DNA of 64,000 bases from Arthrobacter sp. (GCA_026393275.1 JAPLAM010000040.1:29301-93300); one strand, 5' to 3'. Counted from the stretch's first letter, positions 34,787 to 45,183 are shown. Made by a program: numbers and translations. The notes: generated by a model not told the origin, from the sequence alone.

Positions 34787-36271
34787 ATGCGCCGCGTCGT
34801 CGCTTTTCTGTGTCTGGTGGAACTCACCAGCGGAATCCTCCAGGGCTACTACACGCCCATCCTCACCGACATCGCCCGGCACCTGGGGATCCACGACGCC
34901 GACGTCAACTGGTTCGAGGCCGCCCAGCTGACCGTCAGCGCCCTGGCCGTGCCGGTCCTCGCGAAGCTGGGCGACCTGTACGGCCACCGCCGGATCCTGC
35001 TCGTCTCCACGGTGCTCACCGCCGCCGCGTCCTGGGGTGTGGCGCTGGCGCCGGACTTCTGGACGTTCCTGGCGGCGTGGTCGCTGCAGGGCTTCTACGT
35101 GGTCTGGCTGCCGTTGGAGATCGCTCTCGTGTTCAGCCGCCTGCACGGACTGCCCGACGGCGCGGCCCGCACCCGCCGCGCTGCCGGCGTGCTGGTCGGG
35201 GCCCTGGAATTCGGTGTCATCGCGGGAGCCCTCGCGGCGGGAGCCCTCGTGGAAGTGTTCGCCGGGCAGCTGCAGCTGGTGCTGATGCTGCCGGCGCTGG
35301 CCGTGACCGCCTGCTGGTTCGCCATCCGCTTCGGCGTGCCGGAGTCCATCGAGCGCAGCGGCGGCCGGGTGGACACCCGCGGCTTCGCGCTGCTGGCCGT
35401 CGGGCTCCTGCTGATCACCTCCGGGCTGACCTTCATGCGGCTCAACGGCCCCGGCGCGTGGTGGGTCTGGGCGCTGGTCGCGGCCGGGCTGCTGGTCTTC
35501 GTTCCCTTCGTCCGCCTGGAGCTGGGCCGCGAGGATCCGCTGGTGGACATACGGATGCTGCGGTCCAAGGCCATGTGGCCGGTGCAGTTGACCGCCGGGC
35601 TGTTCGGGGTCTCCGTGCTGGGCGCCCAGGCCCCGCTCTCCACCTTTGCCCGGACCGATCCTGCGCTGCACGGCTACGGGCTGGGACTGCGCGCGGGCCA
35701 GGTCTCGATCATCATCGGCGTGTACGTGCTGGCACTGCTGGTCGGGGCGCTGCTGTACCCGGTGGTGACTCGCCGGCTCACGCCGCGCTGGACCCTCGTG
35801 GGCGCCGCCGCGCTCGTGGGGCTGGGGTATCTGCTCTTCCTGCCGCTGCATGCCAGCCTGGCCGAGGCGCTGGTTAACATGGCGGTGGCGGGCGTCGGCT
35901 CCGGGGCGCTGGTGGCGGCGCTGCCCTCGGCGGCGGCTGCGGCGGCCCCGCTGAACCGGACGGCGATGGCCACGGGCCTGACGAACACCACCAAAACCAT
36001 CGGCGGTGCCTTTGCCTCCGCGGTGTTCGGCATCGCGCTGCTCAGCCACGTCCTTGGCGACGCCGGGGCTGCCGCCGCCGACGCCGGACAGACCGCCGCG
36101 CCGCTGGCCGGCTACCTCATGGTGTGGACCATCTGCGGAGTCACCGGTCTGGCCGCTGCGGCCGCGCTGGTCCTGGTGCCCCGGCTGGCGTTCTCCGACC
36201 CGCCCCCGGCGGTAGCTGCCGGCGCCGTCGTCCGCGACGCAACCCCCGCCCTGCCGCCCGGACCCAACTAG
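34787..36271 (+). CDS. MFS drug transporter (DHA2/EmrB-like)
   Basis: A 494-aa transporter with about 14 hydrophobic helices and the loop motif KLGDLYGHRRILL after helix 2, indicating an H+-antiport exporter. The ATG at 34787 has a good ggaagg ribosome site; the upstream open frame to 34649 is not needed. Its stop codon TAG (36269-36271) lies inside palindromic element B, so the repeat insertion set the C-terminal end. Divergent from the MarR-oxidoreductase operon; possibly exports a toxic compound. Confidence 0.86.
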   Translation: MRRVVAFLCLVELTSGILQGYYTPILTDIARHLGIHDADVNWFEAAQLTVSALAVPVLAKLGDLYGHRRILLVSTVLTAAASWGVALAPDFWTFLAAWSLQGFYVVWLPLEIALVFSRLHGLPDGAARTRRAAGVLVGALEFGVIAGALAAGALVEVFAGQLQLVLMLPALAVTACWFAIRFGVPESIERSGGRVDTRGFALLAVGLLLITSGLTFMRLNGPGAWWVWALVAAGLLVFVPFVRLELGREDPLVDIRMLRSKAMWPVQLTAGLFGVSVLGAQAPLSTFARTDPALHGYGLGLRAGQVSIIIGVYVLALLVGALLYPVVTRRLTPRWTLVGAAALVGLGYLLFLPLHASLAEALVNMAVAGVGSGALVAALPSAAAAAAPLNRTAMATGLTNTTKTIGGAFASAVFGIALLSHVLGDAGAAAADAGQTAAPLAGYLMVWTICGVTGLAAAAALVLVPRLAFSDPPPAVAAGAVVRDATPALPPGPN

Positions 36272-36326
36272 CTCGCAATAGGTGGCGTTTTGAGCCCTCA
36301 AAACGCCACCTACTGCGACCCAGTTG
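36263..36326. repeat. Palindromic intergenic element, copy B
   Basis: 64-nt palindrome: left arm cccaactagctcgcaatagg, inner tggcgttttgag, loop ccctc, and a right arm ending gcgacccagttg. It covers the stop codon of the MFS gene and ends 8 nt before the stop of the convergent AbiEi/Vsr-like gene. Likely a two-way transcription terminator. Confidence 0.85.
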
Positions 36327-36333
36327 ACGGAAT

Positions 36334-37272
36334 TCAGCGCTGGGACCAACCGCGGGCCTGAAGGGCGGCGCGGACCTTCGCCACCGCGGAGCGGGCGTCG
36401 TTGGCCATGTGACGTTTGGATATCCGGACCAGCGTCCAGCCTGCCCGATCGAAGTCTTCCTCACGGGCGATGTCACGGACCACCTGGCCGGACTCGGAGT
36501 GCCCGTCGCCTTCATACTCAACCGCCACCAGAAAATCCGGGTAGGCCAGATCGGGTTGACGGACGACGCCGGAGCGCAGTTCCGTGCGCGGGTTCACCCC
36601 GGGTTCCGGCAGGGCCGCCCGCGCCAGGGCGAGCCGAAGTCGGGTCTCCGGCGCGGAATCGGCGCCGACCCGGGTCTGTTCCAGCGCCAGCCTGGCCTTC
36701 CGGATTCCGGGCGTTCCCTTGTGCCGGTCCAGCATCTCGGCCAGCTCGGCGATGCTGGCGTGCGGATCGCTGCGTCCCTCCAGGTCGGGGCGCGGGACGC
36801 GGACCAGGTGGTCGGCCACCACGGTCAGTTCATCCACCCCCATGAGCCGGGCCACGTCGAGCCAGGTCCTGGTCCTCGTGGTGACGAGGAGTCCGCCGAT
36901 ACTTGTGATCTCGTCGGCGAAGAACTGGCCGACATGACCGATCACGCCCGTCCGCCGGGGGATGGCCATGGTGTCAGGGCGGGACAGGTGGATGTCCGGG
37001 CCGTCCGAGCCGGGCAAGAAGCCGGGCATCTCCCAGAACCGGAACGCCGTGGCGTGTGACGCAGCGGAGAATTCCGTGACCCTGGTGAACGGTCGGACCA
37101 GCGGGGCCAGCGCCGGGGCAAGTGCCGTGCCGACCGGGATCCGGATGCCGCGGCTCGGTGACATCAGGCCGCGGTGCCGCAGCCGGCGGTAGCTGGCGCC
37201 GGCGTCGAGCGCCTCCAGGACGGTGAACGGGACGCCGGCCACCGGTTCGGGCAGGGGTTGTGCGGTCTTCAT
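36334..37272 (-). CDS. AbiEi-like N-terminus plus Vsr/DUF559 endonuclease-fold protein
   Basis: A 312-aa protein. The N-terminal third (VLEALDAGASYRRLRHRGL, PSRGIRIP) resembles the winged-helix domain of AbiEi-type antitoxins. The C-terminal third (PDLAYPDFLVAVEYEGDGH, then DIAREEDFDRAGWTLVRIS) is a PD-(D/E)xK, Vsr/DUF559-like fold with an E-Y-E-G core. Such solitary genes are frequent in Actinobacteria; whether they cut DNA is unknown. No AbiEii toxin is adjacent. It is flanked on both sides by palindromic elements (B and C). The ATG at 37272 is chosen after a gatgagg ribosome site. Confidence 0.75.
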   Translation of the reverse strand: MKTAQPLPEPVAGVPFTVLEALDAGASYRRLRHRGLMSPSRGIRIPVGTALAPALAPLVRPFTRVTEFSAASHATAFRFWEMPGFLPGSDGPDIHLSRPDTMAIPRRTGVIGHVGQFFADEITSIGGLLVTTRTRTWLDVARLMGVDELTVVADHLVRVPRPDLEGRSDPHASIAELAEMLDRHKGTPGIRKARLALEQTRVGADSAPETRLRLALARAALPEPGVNPRTELRSGVVRQPDLAYPDFLVAVEYEGDGHSESGQVVRDIAREEDFDRAGWTLVRISKRHMANDARSAVAKVRAALQARGWSQR

Positions 37273-37335
37273 GGCCTCATCGTGGCAAACTCCAGCGCGG
37301 CCGATGGGGTTATCCACAGGCCAGGAGCGCACCAA

Positions 37336-37401
37336 CCCAACTAGCTCGCAGTAGGTGTCGTTTTGAGCGCCCAAAACGACATCTATTGCGAGCTAGTTGG
37401 G
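37336..37401. repeat. Palindromic intergenic element, copy C
   Basis: 66-nt near-perfect palindrome: 30-nt arms (start cccaactagctcgcagtagg, end ttgcgagctagttggg) with 28 of 30 symmetric positions. The two exceptions would be G-U pairs in RNA. Loop agcgcc. It lies between the RND permease stop and the start of the AbiEi/Vsr-like gene. Confidence 0.88.
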
Positions 37402-37415
37402 GGAGCGGGGCGGCG

Positions 37416-40400
37416 TTAGCTGCGGAGTGCCGCGGCCTCGTCAGCCTCGTCGGCTTCGTCGGCTTCGTCCGGGGCGCTGTCCCGCGGGATGTCGCGGGCT
37501 TCGCTCCCGGCGGTGGTATCGCCGGCCGGCGCGGGCTGGGCCCGGCGGCCGTGGATACGCTTGCCGCCGTCGGCCTTCTGGAGCGCCCTGCGTTCGCGCC
37601 GGCCCTCCACCAGCCGGTACAGCACCGGCACCAGGACCAGAGTCAGGGCGGTGGAGGAGATGAGGCCGCCGATCACCACAATGGCCAGCGGCTGCGAGAT
37701 GAACCCGCCGCCGCCGGTCAGGCCCAGTGCCATCGGAGTCAGCGCGAACACCGTGGCCAGCGCGGTCATCAGGATCGGCCGCAGGCGCTGCCGTGCGCCG
37801 TGCGTGATGGCTTCCGCGACGCTCATGCCCGGCTCGCCGTTCCGGGGCTGGCGGTACTGGTTGATCAGGTCGATCAGCACAATCGCGTTCGTGACCACGA
37901 TGCCCACCAGCATCAGCATCCCGATCAGGGACGGGAGCCCCAGCGGAACACCCGTCACCAGCAGCAGGGCGATGGCGCCCGTGGCCGCGAAGGGGATCGA
38001 GACCAGCAGGATCAGCGGCTGCACGAGTGACTTGAAGGCGGCGACCATGATGACGTACACAATCGCGATGGCGGCCAGCAGGGCCAGTCCCAGCTGGCCG
38101 AAGGACTCGGACTGCTGCGTGGTGGCGCCGCCGATCGCCGCGGTGACGCCCGGCGGCAGCTGGACCGACTTGAGCCGCGCCTGCACCTCGGTGCTGACTG
38201 CGCCGAGATTGCCGCCCGACGGCGTGACGGACACGCGCGCGGTCCGCTGGCCGTTGCTGGCGGTGATCGAGACCGGAACGTCCACCTGTTCCACCGAGGC
38301 GATCGAGGACAGCGGAACGGGCCCGCGCGCCGTCGGCAGCGGGAGGGCGCGGACGGCGTCGATGCTGGTGAAGCGGGTGCCTTCGCCGATCCGGACCGGG
38401 AAATCATTGGTGCCGATGCGGACGGTGCCGCCCGGGATGGGGCTGACGGTGGAGGCCAGCACGCCGGCGACCTGCTGCTCGTTCAGGCCGGCGGCGACGG
38501 CCTTGGCACGGTCCACCTTGACCTGGACCACGGGCTGGCTTGCGGCCAGGTTGGTGCTGACCTCGGAGGAGCCGGGAACGCCGTCCATGGCCTTGACCAT
38601 GGCGTCGCTGGCGGTCTGGAGATCGGCGGACGTGGCGGCCTTGAGCGTGATGTCGACGGTCGACGTCGTGCCGAAGCCGCCCTGCTGTGAGCCGACGGTG
38701 ATCTTGCCGGCGTCGCCGATCTTGGCGAGTTCGCTGCGGACGGTGTCCTGCAGCTTGCCCTGGTCGGTCTTATCGTCGGTGACCACCGTGAAGCTGGAAT
38801 TAGCAGCCCCGGCGGACAGCAGCGCGGAGAAGCCGGACTGGGCGTTGCCGGTGGTGACCTGGACGTCCTTGATCCCGTCGATGCCGCGCAGCACATTCTC
38901 GACCTTGACCGCCGCGGCGTTGCCCTCGGCGAGGCTCGTGCCGGCCGGCAGGGCCTGCCGGACGGTCATGCTGTTCTCCCCGGAACTGCCCAGCAGGTCG
39001 GTGGCAAGCAGGGGAGACATCGCGGCGGTGCCGCCGAGGACCAGGACCGCCGCAACCAGGGTGATCACGGGGTGCCGCTGGGTCTTGGTGAGGATGGGCA
39101 GGTAGCCGCGCTGCAGGAGGCCGCGCTGTTCGGCCTCGTGCGCCTTCGCGGCGGCCTCGCGGGCGGAGGCCTCGGAGACCTCGGTTCCGGCCTTGTCCGC
39201 CGGCGTCCGCAGGAACCAGTAGGCCAGCACCGGGACGATCGTCAGGGACACCAGCAGCGAGGACACCAGGGCGATGGTGACGGTCAGTGCGAACGGCCGG
39301 AACAGCTCGCCGGCCAGCCCGGCCACGAAGGCGATGGGCAGGAAGACCGCCACCGTGGTGAGTGTCGACGCCGTGATCGCGCCGGCGACTTCCCGGATGG
39401 CGGTCAGGATGGCGGTGATCTTGGTCTCGCCGTAGCTGAGGTGGCGCTTGATGTTCTCGATCACCACGATCGAGTCGTCCACCACACGGCCGATCGCGAT
39501 GGTCAGCGCGCCGAGGGTCAGGATGTTCAGTGAGTAGCCGGTCGCGGAGAGTCCGATGAAGGTAATCAGCAGCGACAGCGGGATGGACACGGCGGTGACC
39601 AGCGTGGAGCGGACCGAGAGCAGGAACAGCAGGATGACGGCGACGGCGAAGCCCAGGCCCAGCAGGCCCTCCGTGGTGAGGTCCTTGATGGACTTCTCGA
39701 TGAACGGCGCCTGGTCGAACACCGGGGTGAACTTGGCGTTGGAGCCCAGCTCGGCCTCGAGTTGAGGGATGGAATCCTTGACCGCATGGGAGATGGCCAC
39801 CGTGTCGCCCTCGGGCTTCTTGGTGACGGACAGGGCCAGGGTTTCCTTGCCGTTGGTCCGGGTGATCGAGGTGCGGGCGTCCTCGGCGATGCTGACGTCG
39901 GCCACGCTGCCGATGGTGGCGGCATTGCGGGCACCTCCCAGCGGCAGGGACTTCACCGCGTCGAGGGAATCCACCGGGCTGCCGATCTGCAGCGAGAGCG
40001 TCTTTCCCTGCTCCTCGATGCTGCCGGCCGGCACGAGTGAGCCGTTGTTCTTCAGCGCGTCGGTGAGGGACTGGATGGTCGCCCCGGCGGCCGCCATCGA
40101 GTCCGGCCGCGGCTGGATCTGGATGTGCTGGGTGGCGCCGCCGGTCACGTCGGCGCCCCGCACGCCGTCGAGCTTCTGCAGCCGCGGGACGCTCAGCCGG
40201 GCGAGGTCCGTGTTGAGTTCGCTCAACGGCTTGTCCGAGGACACCGCAAGGTAAACAATCGGGAAGTCGCTGATGCTGCCGGCGATCGCCTGCGGCTGGA
40301 CGTCCTTCGGCAGCGCCTGCTTGGCGTTGGAGATGGCGCGGTCAATCTGGTTCCGGGCGCGGTCCAGGTTGGAGCCGTAGGTGAACGCCAGAGTGATCTG

Positions 40401-40670
40401 CGAGACGCCGTTGCGCGAGGTCGACGACGTCGACTCCAGTCCCTCGACGCCGTTGAGCGCCGTCTCCAGCGGTCCGCTGATCTGCTTGTCCACGACTTCC
40501 GGCGAAGCCCCGGGCATCGAGGTGATGACCGTGATCTGTGGGAACTCGATGGACGGGATGAGTTCCTGCTTGAGCGAGGACATCGTGATCACACCGAAGA
40601 CCGACGCGAAGACGGTGATCAGCGCGATCAGCGCCCGGTTTGCTAGCGAGAGCTGGGCGAGCCGGAACAT
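37416..40670 (-). CDS. RND-family efflux permease (HAE1/SwrC-like)
   Basis: A 1084-aa permease with a membrane helix at the N-terminus, two large extracellular porter loops and two blocks of membrane helices. RND motifs are FPQITVITSMPGASPEVVDKQI, the proton-relay region GALTIAIGRVVDDSIVVIENI and the second-half MLMLVGIVVTNAIVLIDLINQ. It ends in a cytoplasmic charged tail with a DEADEADEADEA repeat. No membrane-fusion or outer-membrane partner is adjacent, as expected in a Gram-positive. It probably exports lipophilic compounds. The ATG at 40670 has a ggag site; the frame to 40718 is rejected. Confidence 0.92.
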   Translation of the reverse strand: MFRLAQLSLANRALIALITVFASVFGVITMSSLKQELIPSIEFPQITVITSMPGASPEVVDKQISGPLETALNGVEGLESTSSTSRNGVSQITLAFTYGSNLDRARNQIDRAISNAKQALPKDVQPQAIAGSISDFPIVYLAVSSDKPLSELNTDLARLSVPRLQKLDGVRGADVTGGATQHIQIQPRPDSMAAAGATIQSLTDALKNNGSLVPAGSIEEQGKTLSLQIGSPVDSLDAVKSLPLGGARNAATIGSVADVSIAEDARTSITRTNGKETLALSVTKKPEGDTVAISHAVKDSIPQLEAELGSNAKFTPVFDQAPFIEKSIKDLTTEGLLGLGFAVAVILLFLLSVRSTLVTAVSIPLSLLITFIGLSATGYSLNILTLGALTIAIGRVVDDSIVVIENIKRHLSYGETKITAILTAIREVAGAITASTLTTVAVFLPIAFVAGLAGELFRPFALTVTIALVSSLLVSLTIVPVLAYWFLRTPADKAGTEVSEASAREAAAKAHEAEQRGLLQRGYLPILTKTQRHPVITLVAAVLVLGGTAAMSPLLATDLLGSSGENSMTVRQALPAGTSLAEGNAAAVKVENVLRGIDGIKDVQVTTGNAQSGFSALLSAGAANSSFTVVTDDKTDQGKLQDTVRSELAKIGDAGKITVGSQQGGFGTTSTVDITLKAATSADLQTASDAMVKAMDGVPGSSEVSTNLAASQPVVQVKVDRAKAVAAGLNEQQVAGVLASTVSPIPGGTVRIGTNDFPVRIGEGTRFTSIDAVRALPLPTARGPVPLSSIASVEQVDVPVSITASNGQRTARVSVTPSGGNLGAVSTEVQARLKSVQLPPGVTAAIGGATTQQSESFGQLGLALLAAIAIVYVIMVAAFKSLVQPLILLVSIPFAATGAIALLLVTGVPLGLPSLIGMLMLVGIVVTNAIVLIDLINQYRQPRNGEPGMSVAEAITHGARQRLRPILMTALATVFALTPMALGLTGGGGFISQPLAIVVIGGLISSTALTLVLVPVLYRLVEGRRERRALQKADGGKRIHGRRAQPAPAGDTTAGSEARDIPRDSAPDEADEADEADEAAALRS

Positions 40671-40734
40671 CTCATGGTCTCCTGGTGGGGTCGGCGGACG
40701 TACCTCAAAGCCAAACAATTTAAAACGTGCCGCA

Positions 40735-40816
40735 CCCCGTCAGGGAGCCACCCGTCGGGAGCCCCGTCAGGGAGCCACCCCGGCGGGAGCCCCCGTCAGG
40801 GAGCCACCCCGGCGGG
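40735..40816. repeat. Three tandem ~27-bp repeats
   Basis: Three units, each beginning ccccgtcagggagccacc and continuing to cggcggg(ag), at 40735-40761, 40762-40789 and 40791-40816. They lie between the mqo stop and the RND start. They could give slip-strand length variation; the role is unknown. Confidence 0.7.
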
Positions 40817-40832
40817 TGTCAGCTGCGGCGTG

Positions 40833-42338
40833 TCAGCCTTGGCTGGCGCTGACTGTCTCCAGCTGGAGGGCTGCGGCCGTCTCGGCCTCAAGCCGGGCGG
40901 CGAGCTCCGGATTCTCGTTGAGCTTGACGCCGTAGCCGGGCATCATCTCCTTGAGCTTGGACTGCCAGCCCTTGAAGTCTTTCGGGAAGGACTTCTGCAA
41001 CAGCTCGATCATGATCGGCACCGCCGTGGACGCGCCCGGGGACGCACCCAGCAGGGCTCCGATCGTGCCATCGCGGCCGGCAATGACCTCGGTGCCGAAC
41101 TGCAGCACGCCGCCCTTCTTCGGGTCCTTCTTGATGATCTGTACACGCTGGCCGGCCGTGATGAGTTCCCAGTCGCCGTCCTTGGCTTCCGGGTAGTACT
41201 CCCGCAGGGCTTCCAGCTTGGCGCCGTGCCGCTTGGCTACTTCCTTGACCAGGTACGCGGTGAGGTCCATGTTGTCCTTGGCCACGGCCAACATCGGGAT
41301 GATGTTGGAGGGCCGGATGGACAGCGGCAGGTCCAGGTAGGAGCCGTTCTTCAGGAAGTTCGTGGAGAAGCCGGCGTACGGGCCGAACAGCAGTGAGCGC
41401 TTGCCGTTGACGTACCGGGTGTCCAGGTGCGGCACGGACATGGGCGGGGCACCCACGGAGGCCTGGCCGTAGACCTTGGCAGTGTGCTGGGTGGCGAGGG
41501 CCTCGTCGGTGCAGCGGAAGAACTGGCCGGAGACCGGGAAGCCGCCGTAGCCCTTGCTCTCCGGGATGCCGGAGGCCTGCAGCAGGTGCAACGCCCCGCC
41601 GCCGGCGCCGACGAAGACGAACTTCGCGTGGATCGAGCCGCGCTCACCGGAACTCGGGTGCTTGAGGGTGAGGTCCCAGCCGCCGTCGGAGGCCTTGGAA
41701 ATGCCGGTGACGTCGTGGCCGTAGTTGATTTCCACGCCGTTGTTGCCGAGGTAGCCGGTCAGCTCACGGGTCAACGCGCCGAAGTCGACGTCGGTGCCCT
41801 CCGCGGCCCGGGTCGCGGCGATGTGCTGCTTCGGGTCGCGGCCCTTGACAATCAGCGGCGCCCACTTGGCGATCTGGGCGTGGTCCTCGGAGAATTCCAT
41901 GGAGCGGAACAGCGGGTTCGGCTTCAGCGCCTCGTAACGGGTCCGCAGGAACTTGGCGTTCGCGTCGCCCGCCACGAAGCTCATGTGCGGCACCGTGTTG
42001 ATGAAGCCCTTGGGCGAGCCGATCAGCGAGTTGGTGACCAGGTGGGACCAGAACTGGCGGGACAGCTGGAACTGCTCGTTGATGTGCAGGGCCTTGGCCG
42101 GGTCCACCGAGCCGTCCTTGGCTGCGGGGGAGTAGTTAAGCTCACACAGGGCGGCGTGCCCGGTGCCGGCGTTGTTCCAGGGGCCGGAGCTTTCCAGGCC
42201 GGGCTGGTCCAGCCGCTCGAACAGCGAAATGGTCCAGTTCGGCTCAAGCTGCTTGAGGAAGGCGCCCAGCGTGGCGCTCATGATGCCGCCGCCAATCAGG
42301 ACGACGTCGGCATGTTGGGTCTTGGAAATGAAAGTCAC
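40833..42338 (-). CDS. mqo: Malate:quinone oxidoreductase
   Basis: A 501-aa FAD enzyme oxidising malate to oxaloacetate with quinone, membrane-associated TCA step. FAD motif [17 protein letters not shown] at the N-terminus; also [35 protein letters not shown] and [13 protein letters not shown]. The GTG start at 42338 has a cggag ribosome site; the longer frame to 42395 is rejected. Length and motifs are typical of actinobacterial Mqo. Confidence 0.97.
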   Translation of the reverse strand: MTFISKTQHADVVLIGGGIMSATLGAFLKQLEPNWTISLFERLDQPGLESSGPWNNAGTGHAALCELNYSPAAKDGSVDPAKALHINEQFQLSRQFWSHLVTNSLIGSPKGFINTVPHMSFVAGDANAKFLRTRYEALKPNPLFRSMEFSEDHAQIAKWAPLIVKGRDPKQHIAATRAAEGTDVDFGALTRELTGYLGNNGVEINYGHDVTGISKASDGGWDLTLKHPSSGERGSIHAKFVFVGAGGGALHLLQASGIPESKGYGGFPVSGQFFRCTDEALATQHTAKVYGQASVGAPPMSVPHLDTRYVNGKRSLLFGPYAGFSTNFLKNGSYLDLPLSIRPSNIIPMLAVAKDNMDLTAYLVKEVAKRHGAKLEALREYYPEAKDGDWELITAGQRVQIIKKDPKKGGVLQFGTEVIAGRDGTIGALLGASPGASTAVPIMIELLQKSFPKDFKGWQSKLKEMMPGYGVKLNENPELAARLEAETAAALQLETVSASQG

Positions 42339-42417
42339 AATCAGTCTCCGATAGCAGCGGCTCTGGCTGTCACAGAATATCCCCGTACGGCCCACTAACT
42401 GAAATTGGCCCCCGCCG

Positions 42418-44121
42418 TCAAGGCTTTAACACGACCTTGGTGAAAACTTCATTCAGGACCGGCGACGCCGGGTATTTCAGCACCCGGTCGGACAGGGCCA
42501 GCGCGGAGATCGGGAACGCGATCGGGACGGCGGGGACCGTCGCGGCGATCTGCGCGTTGATGGTCTGGTACTGGTCGGTGCGGTCCTTGCCGTCCGGCAG
42601 GCCGCGGGCGCGGGCGATCTTGGAGAACACCTGCGGGTCCTGGTAATCGAACTCGCCGTTGTTCTGGCCGAAGAGCGGGCCCACGAAGTTGTCCGGATCC
42701 GAATAGGAGCCGTTCCAGCCCAGCAGGTGCAGGGCGTGGTCCCCGGGGGAAGTGACCTTTTGGAGGTAGCCGTCGGCCCAGTCCACCGGCACGGGTTTGA
42801 TATTGAGTCCGACGGCGGTCAGCTGCCGGCTGATCTCGGCGTAGACCTTTTCCGGGGTCGGCAGGTACGGCCGGGCAACGTTGAGCGGGTAGTAGAACTT
42901 CAGCTCTTCGCCCTTGTAGCCGGCCTCGACGAGGAGTTCCTTCGCCTTGGCCGGGTCGTATCCCAGCGAGGGGGCGTTGTTGTTGAAGCCGCTCAGCTTC
43001 GGCGGGACGAACTGCGAGGCTGCGGACGTGTTGTCTATGAAGAACTTGCGGATCAGGGTGTCCTTGTCCAGGGCCATCTCGATCGCCTGGCGGACCTTCA
43101 GGTTCTGCAGCACGGGCACTGCCTGGTTCATGCCCAGGTACATCACGGAGAAGGGATCGCGCTGGATGATCTGCTTGCCGCGCTTGACCAGCTGGTCGAA
43201 ATTGCCGACCGTGACGGAGTCGTAGGCGTCGATCTTGCCGTCCAGCAGGGCCTGCATCCGGGTCTGCGGGTGATCGTAGCTGATGAAGTTGATGGTTCCG
43301 ATCTGGCCCTTGTCGCCCCAATAGCCCGCATTGCTGTTCAGCGTGACGGTGTTGTTGTCCCAGGAGCCGAAGACGTAGGGGCCGGTGCCTACCGGGTGCA
43401 GCGCGTAGGCGGACACGGGCTGGCCGTCGCGGTTCTGGTTGAGTACGTCGGCGGACCGGCCGGCGAGTGCCTGCGGTGAGGAGATCGCGAAAGCGGGCAG
43501 GGTGAGGGCCTGGAGGAAGCCCGTGAACGGCTCGGTGAGATCGATCTTGACGCTGTCCGCCGCCAGCGCGGTGCAGCCCTTGTAGACGGAGAGCGAGGCC
43601 TGGTCCGAGTGGGCCCGGAACGCGGACTTGAAGCTGGTGCCCGGCGCCTGCTTGCGGAGCGCCTCGGGGAAGTTGAACCAGCGGTTGAAATTGGTGCACA
43701 CCGCCGCGGCGTCGAAGACCGTGCCGTCCTGGAACTTCACGTTCCCGCGGAGCTTGAAGGTGTAGGCGCGGCCGTCGTCGCTGCCGTTCCATTCCGTGGC
43801 CAGCAGCGGGGTGGGCTTGCCGCTGGTCTCGTCGACGCCGACCAGGCCTTCGAGTACCTGGCGGGTGATGCGGTACGAGTCGGCGTCGGACACGAGGGCC
43901 GGATCCAGGCCGAGCGGCCGGGACGCCGTACCGAAATTGAACGTGGCGGTGGGGCCGGCGGTGGATGCGCTGGCGGACGACGGGGCCGGGCCGGGTGTTC
44001 CGGTGCACGCGGCGAGCGGCAGCAGGAGCAGCACCGCGCCGAAACCGGCCGCGATCCGGCGCAGGGTCTTGCTTGGGCCGGTACGGGTCGGCGCGGAACT
44101 GCTAGGCACTGAAGGAATCAC
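42418..44121 (-). CDS. ABC transporter substrate-binding lipoprotein (peptide/opine type)
   Basis: A 567-aa SBP_bac_5 family protein. The signal peptide ends in a lipobox (LPLAAC) near residue 40. A Ser/Ala linker and the family domain follow ([46 protein letters not shown]). It would bind peptides, nickel or similar outside the membrane. No permease or ATPase genes flank it, so it is an orphan. The GTG at 44121 is assigned; the upstream frame is Arg-rich and lacks a clear start signal. Confidence 0.88.
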   Translation of the reverse strand: MIPSVPSSSAPTRTGPSKTLRRIAAGFGAVLLLLPLAACTGTPGPAPSSASASTAGPTATFNFGTASRPLGLDPALVSDADSYRITRQVLEGLVGVDETSGKPTPLLATEWNGSDDGRAYTFKLRGNVKFQDGTVFDAAAVCTNFNRWFNFPEALRKQAPGTSFKSAFRAHSDQASLSVYKGCTALAADSVKIDLTEPFTGFLQALTLPAFAISSPQALAGRSADVLNQNRDGQPVSAYALHPVGTGPYVFGSWDNNTVTLNSNAGYWGDKGQIGTINFISYDHPQTRMQALLDGKIDAYDSVTVGNFDQLVKRGKQIIQRDPFSVMYLGMNQAVPVLQNLKVRQAIEMALDKDTLIRKFFIDNTSAASQFVPPKLSGFNNNAPSLGYDPAKAKELLVEAGYKGEELKFYYPLNVARPYLPTPEKVYAEISRQLTAVGLNIKPVPVDWADGYLQKVTSPGDHALHLLGWNGSYSDPDNFVGPLFGQNNGEFDYQDPQVFSKIARARGLPDGKDRTDQYQTINAQIAATVPAVPIAFPISALALSDRVLKYPASPVLNEVFTKVVLKP

Positions 44122-44246
44122 CCCTGGGGAACTGTAAGGCCGCCGGCTGCGGAACAGCCCCAGTCTAGTAGACCGGATTGCGGATTCCCTGCGGGGCGCC
44201 ACTGCCGCTGCCGGCCCCGCCTGCCGGCCGCGGCGCCGTGAACAGG

Positions 44247-44281
44247 CGAAGGCCCGCACCATCAGGTGCGGGCCTTCGTTT
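44247..44281. terminator. Strong intrinsic terminator
   Basis: Perfect 14-bp stem cgaaggcccgcacc/ggtgcgggccttcg (44247-44260 with 44265-44278), loop atca, then ttt on the plus strand. It lies downstream of the fasciclin gene (minus) and upstream of the substrate-binding gene. Confidence 0.8.
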
Positions 44282-44337
44282 CTCCAGGTGGGTCCAGGGA
44301 GTCAGGCTGGATCCGGGGCAGGAGGCCTGGGTGGTGC

Positions 44338-45015
44338 CTACTTGGGCATCAGGACCGAGTCGACCATGTAGACCGTGGCGTTGGCGGTCACGACGCCGCC
44401 GCAGACCACGTTCGCGCCGTCGACCTTGAGCGCGTCCTTGGTGCCGCTGACCGTCACGGAACCGCCCTCGACCGTCTTGTGCGTGCCGACGATCTGGTCC
44501 GGGCTGATCTTGCCGGGAACGACGTGGTAGGTCAGGATCTTGCTCAGCAGGGCATCGTCCGTCTTGAGCTTGTCGATGGTGGCGGCGTCGATCTTCTTGA
44601 ACGCGTCATCCGTCGGGGCGAAGACAGTGAACTCGCTGCCGTTCAGGGTGTCCACCAGGTTGACCTTGGGGTTGAGCTTGCCGGAGACGGCGGCCGTCAG
44701 GGTGGTCAGAATCGGGTTGTTGGAGGCGGCCACGGCCACCGGGTCCAGGGCCATGCCGGAGACGGAACCCTTGCCGCTGGGTACCTGGGCGGCGTAACCG
44801 GCGCAGCCGGGGCCGACGAGGTTTGCTGCCGGGTCCATCGCTGCCGCGGAGGAGCTCATGGACGGCGACGGCGCCATGCTCGAGGCGGACGGCGTGGACG
44901 CCGGCGCCGAGGAGCTGCTGGAACCGGTGCTGGAACCGCCGCAGGCAGTGAGGCTGAGCATGGCTGCAGCAGCGATGCCTGCAACGGCGAAGGTTGTGAG
45001 CTTGATGGTCTGCAT
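44338..45015 (-). CDS. Fasciclin-domain lipoprotein (MPT70/MPB83-like)
   Basis: A 225-aa secreted lipoprotein. Lipobox LSLTAC at about residues 20-25, a Ser/Ala/Pro/Met linker to residue 60, then one fasciclin (FAS1) domain: [20 protein letters not shown], the diagnostic [13 protein letters not shown] and TYHVVPGKI, ending [16 protein letters not shown]1 lipoproteins mediate adhesion or cell-surface interactions. A caagggag ribosome site precedes the ATG. Confidence 0.93.
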   Translation of the reverse strand: MQTIKLTTFAVAGIAAAAMLSLTACGGSSTGSSSSSAPASTPSASSMAPSPSMSSSAAAMDPAANLVGPGCAGYAAQVPSGKGSVSGMALDPVAVAASNNPILTTLTAAVSGKLNPKVNLVDTLNGSEFTVFAPTDDAFKKIDAATIDKLKTDDALLSKILTYHVVPGKISPDQIVGTHKTVEGGSVTVSGTKDALKVDGANVVCGGVVTANATVYMVDSVLMPK

Positions 45016-45183
45016 TTCGAATCTCCCTTGTTGTGCCGATTCATTGCCGTCAGCGAACCTCTTTGCCGCTGCGGCTCTTTATCCGACTGTCGGGCACCGA
45101 CCCTTGGTTGGTGTCTCAATGGATATTCGCGGGCTCGGCGGACAGGGATGGGTGGGATTCGAAATTCTTTTTAGCGGGCCGGT

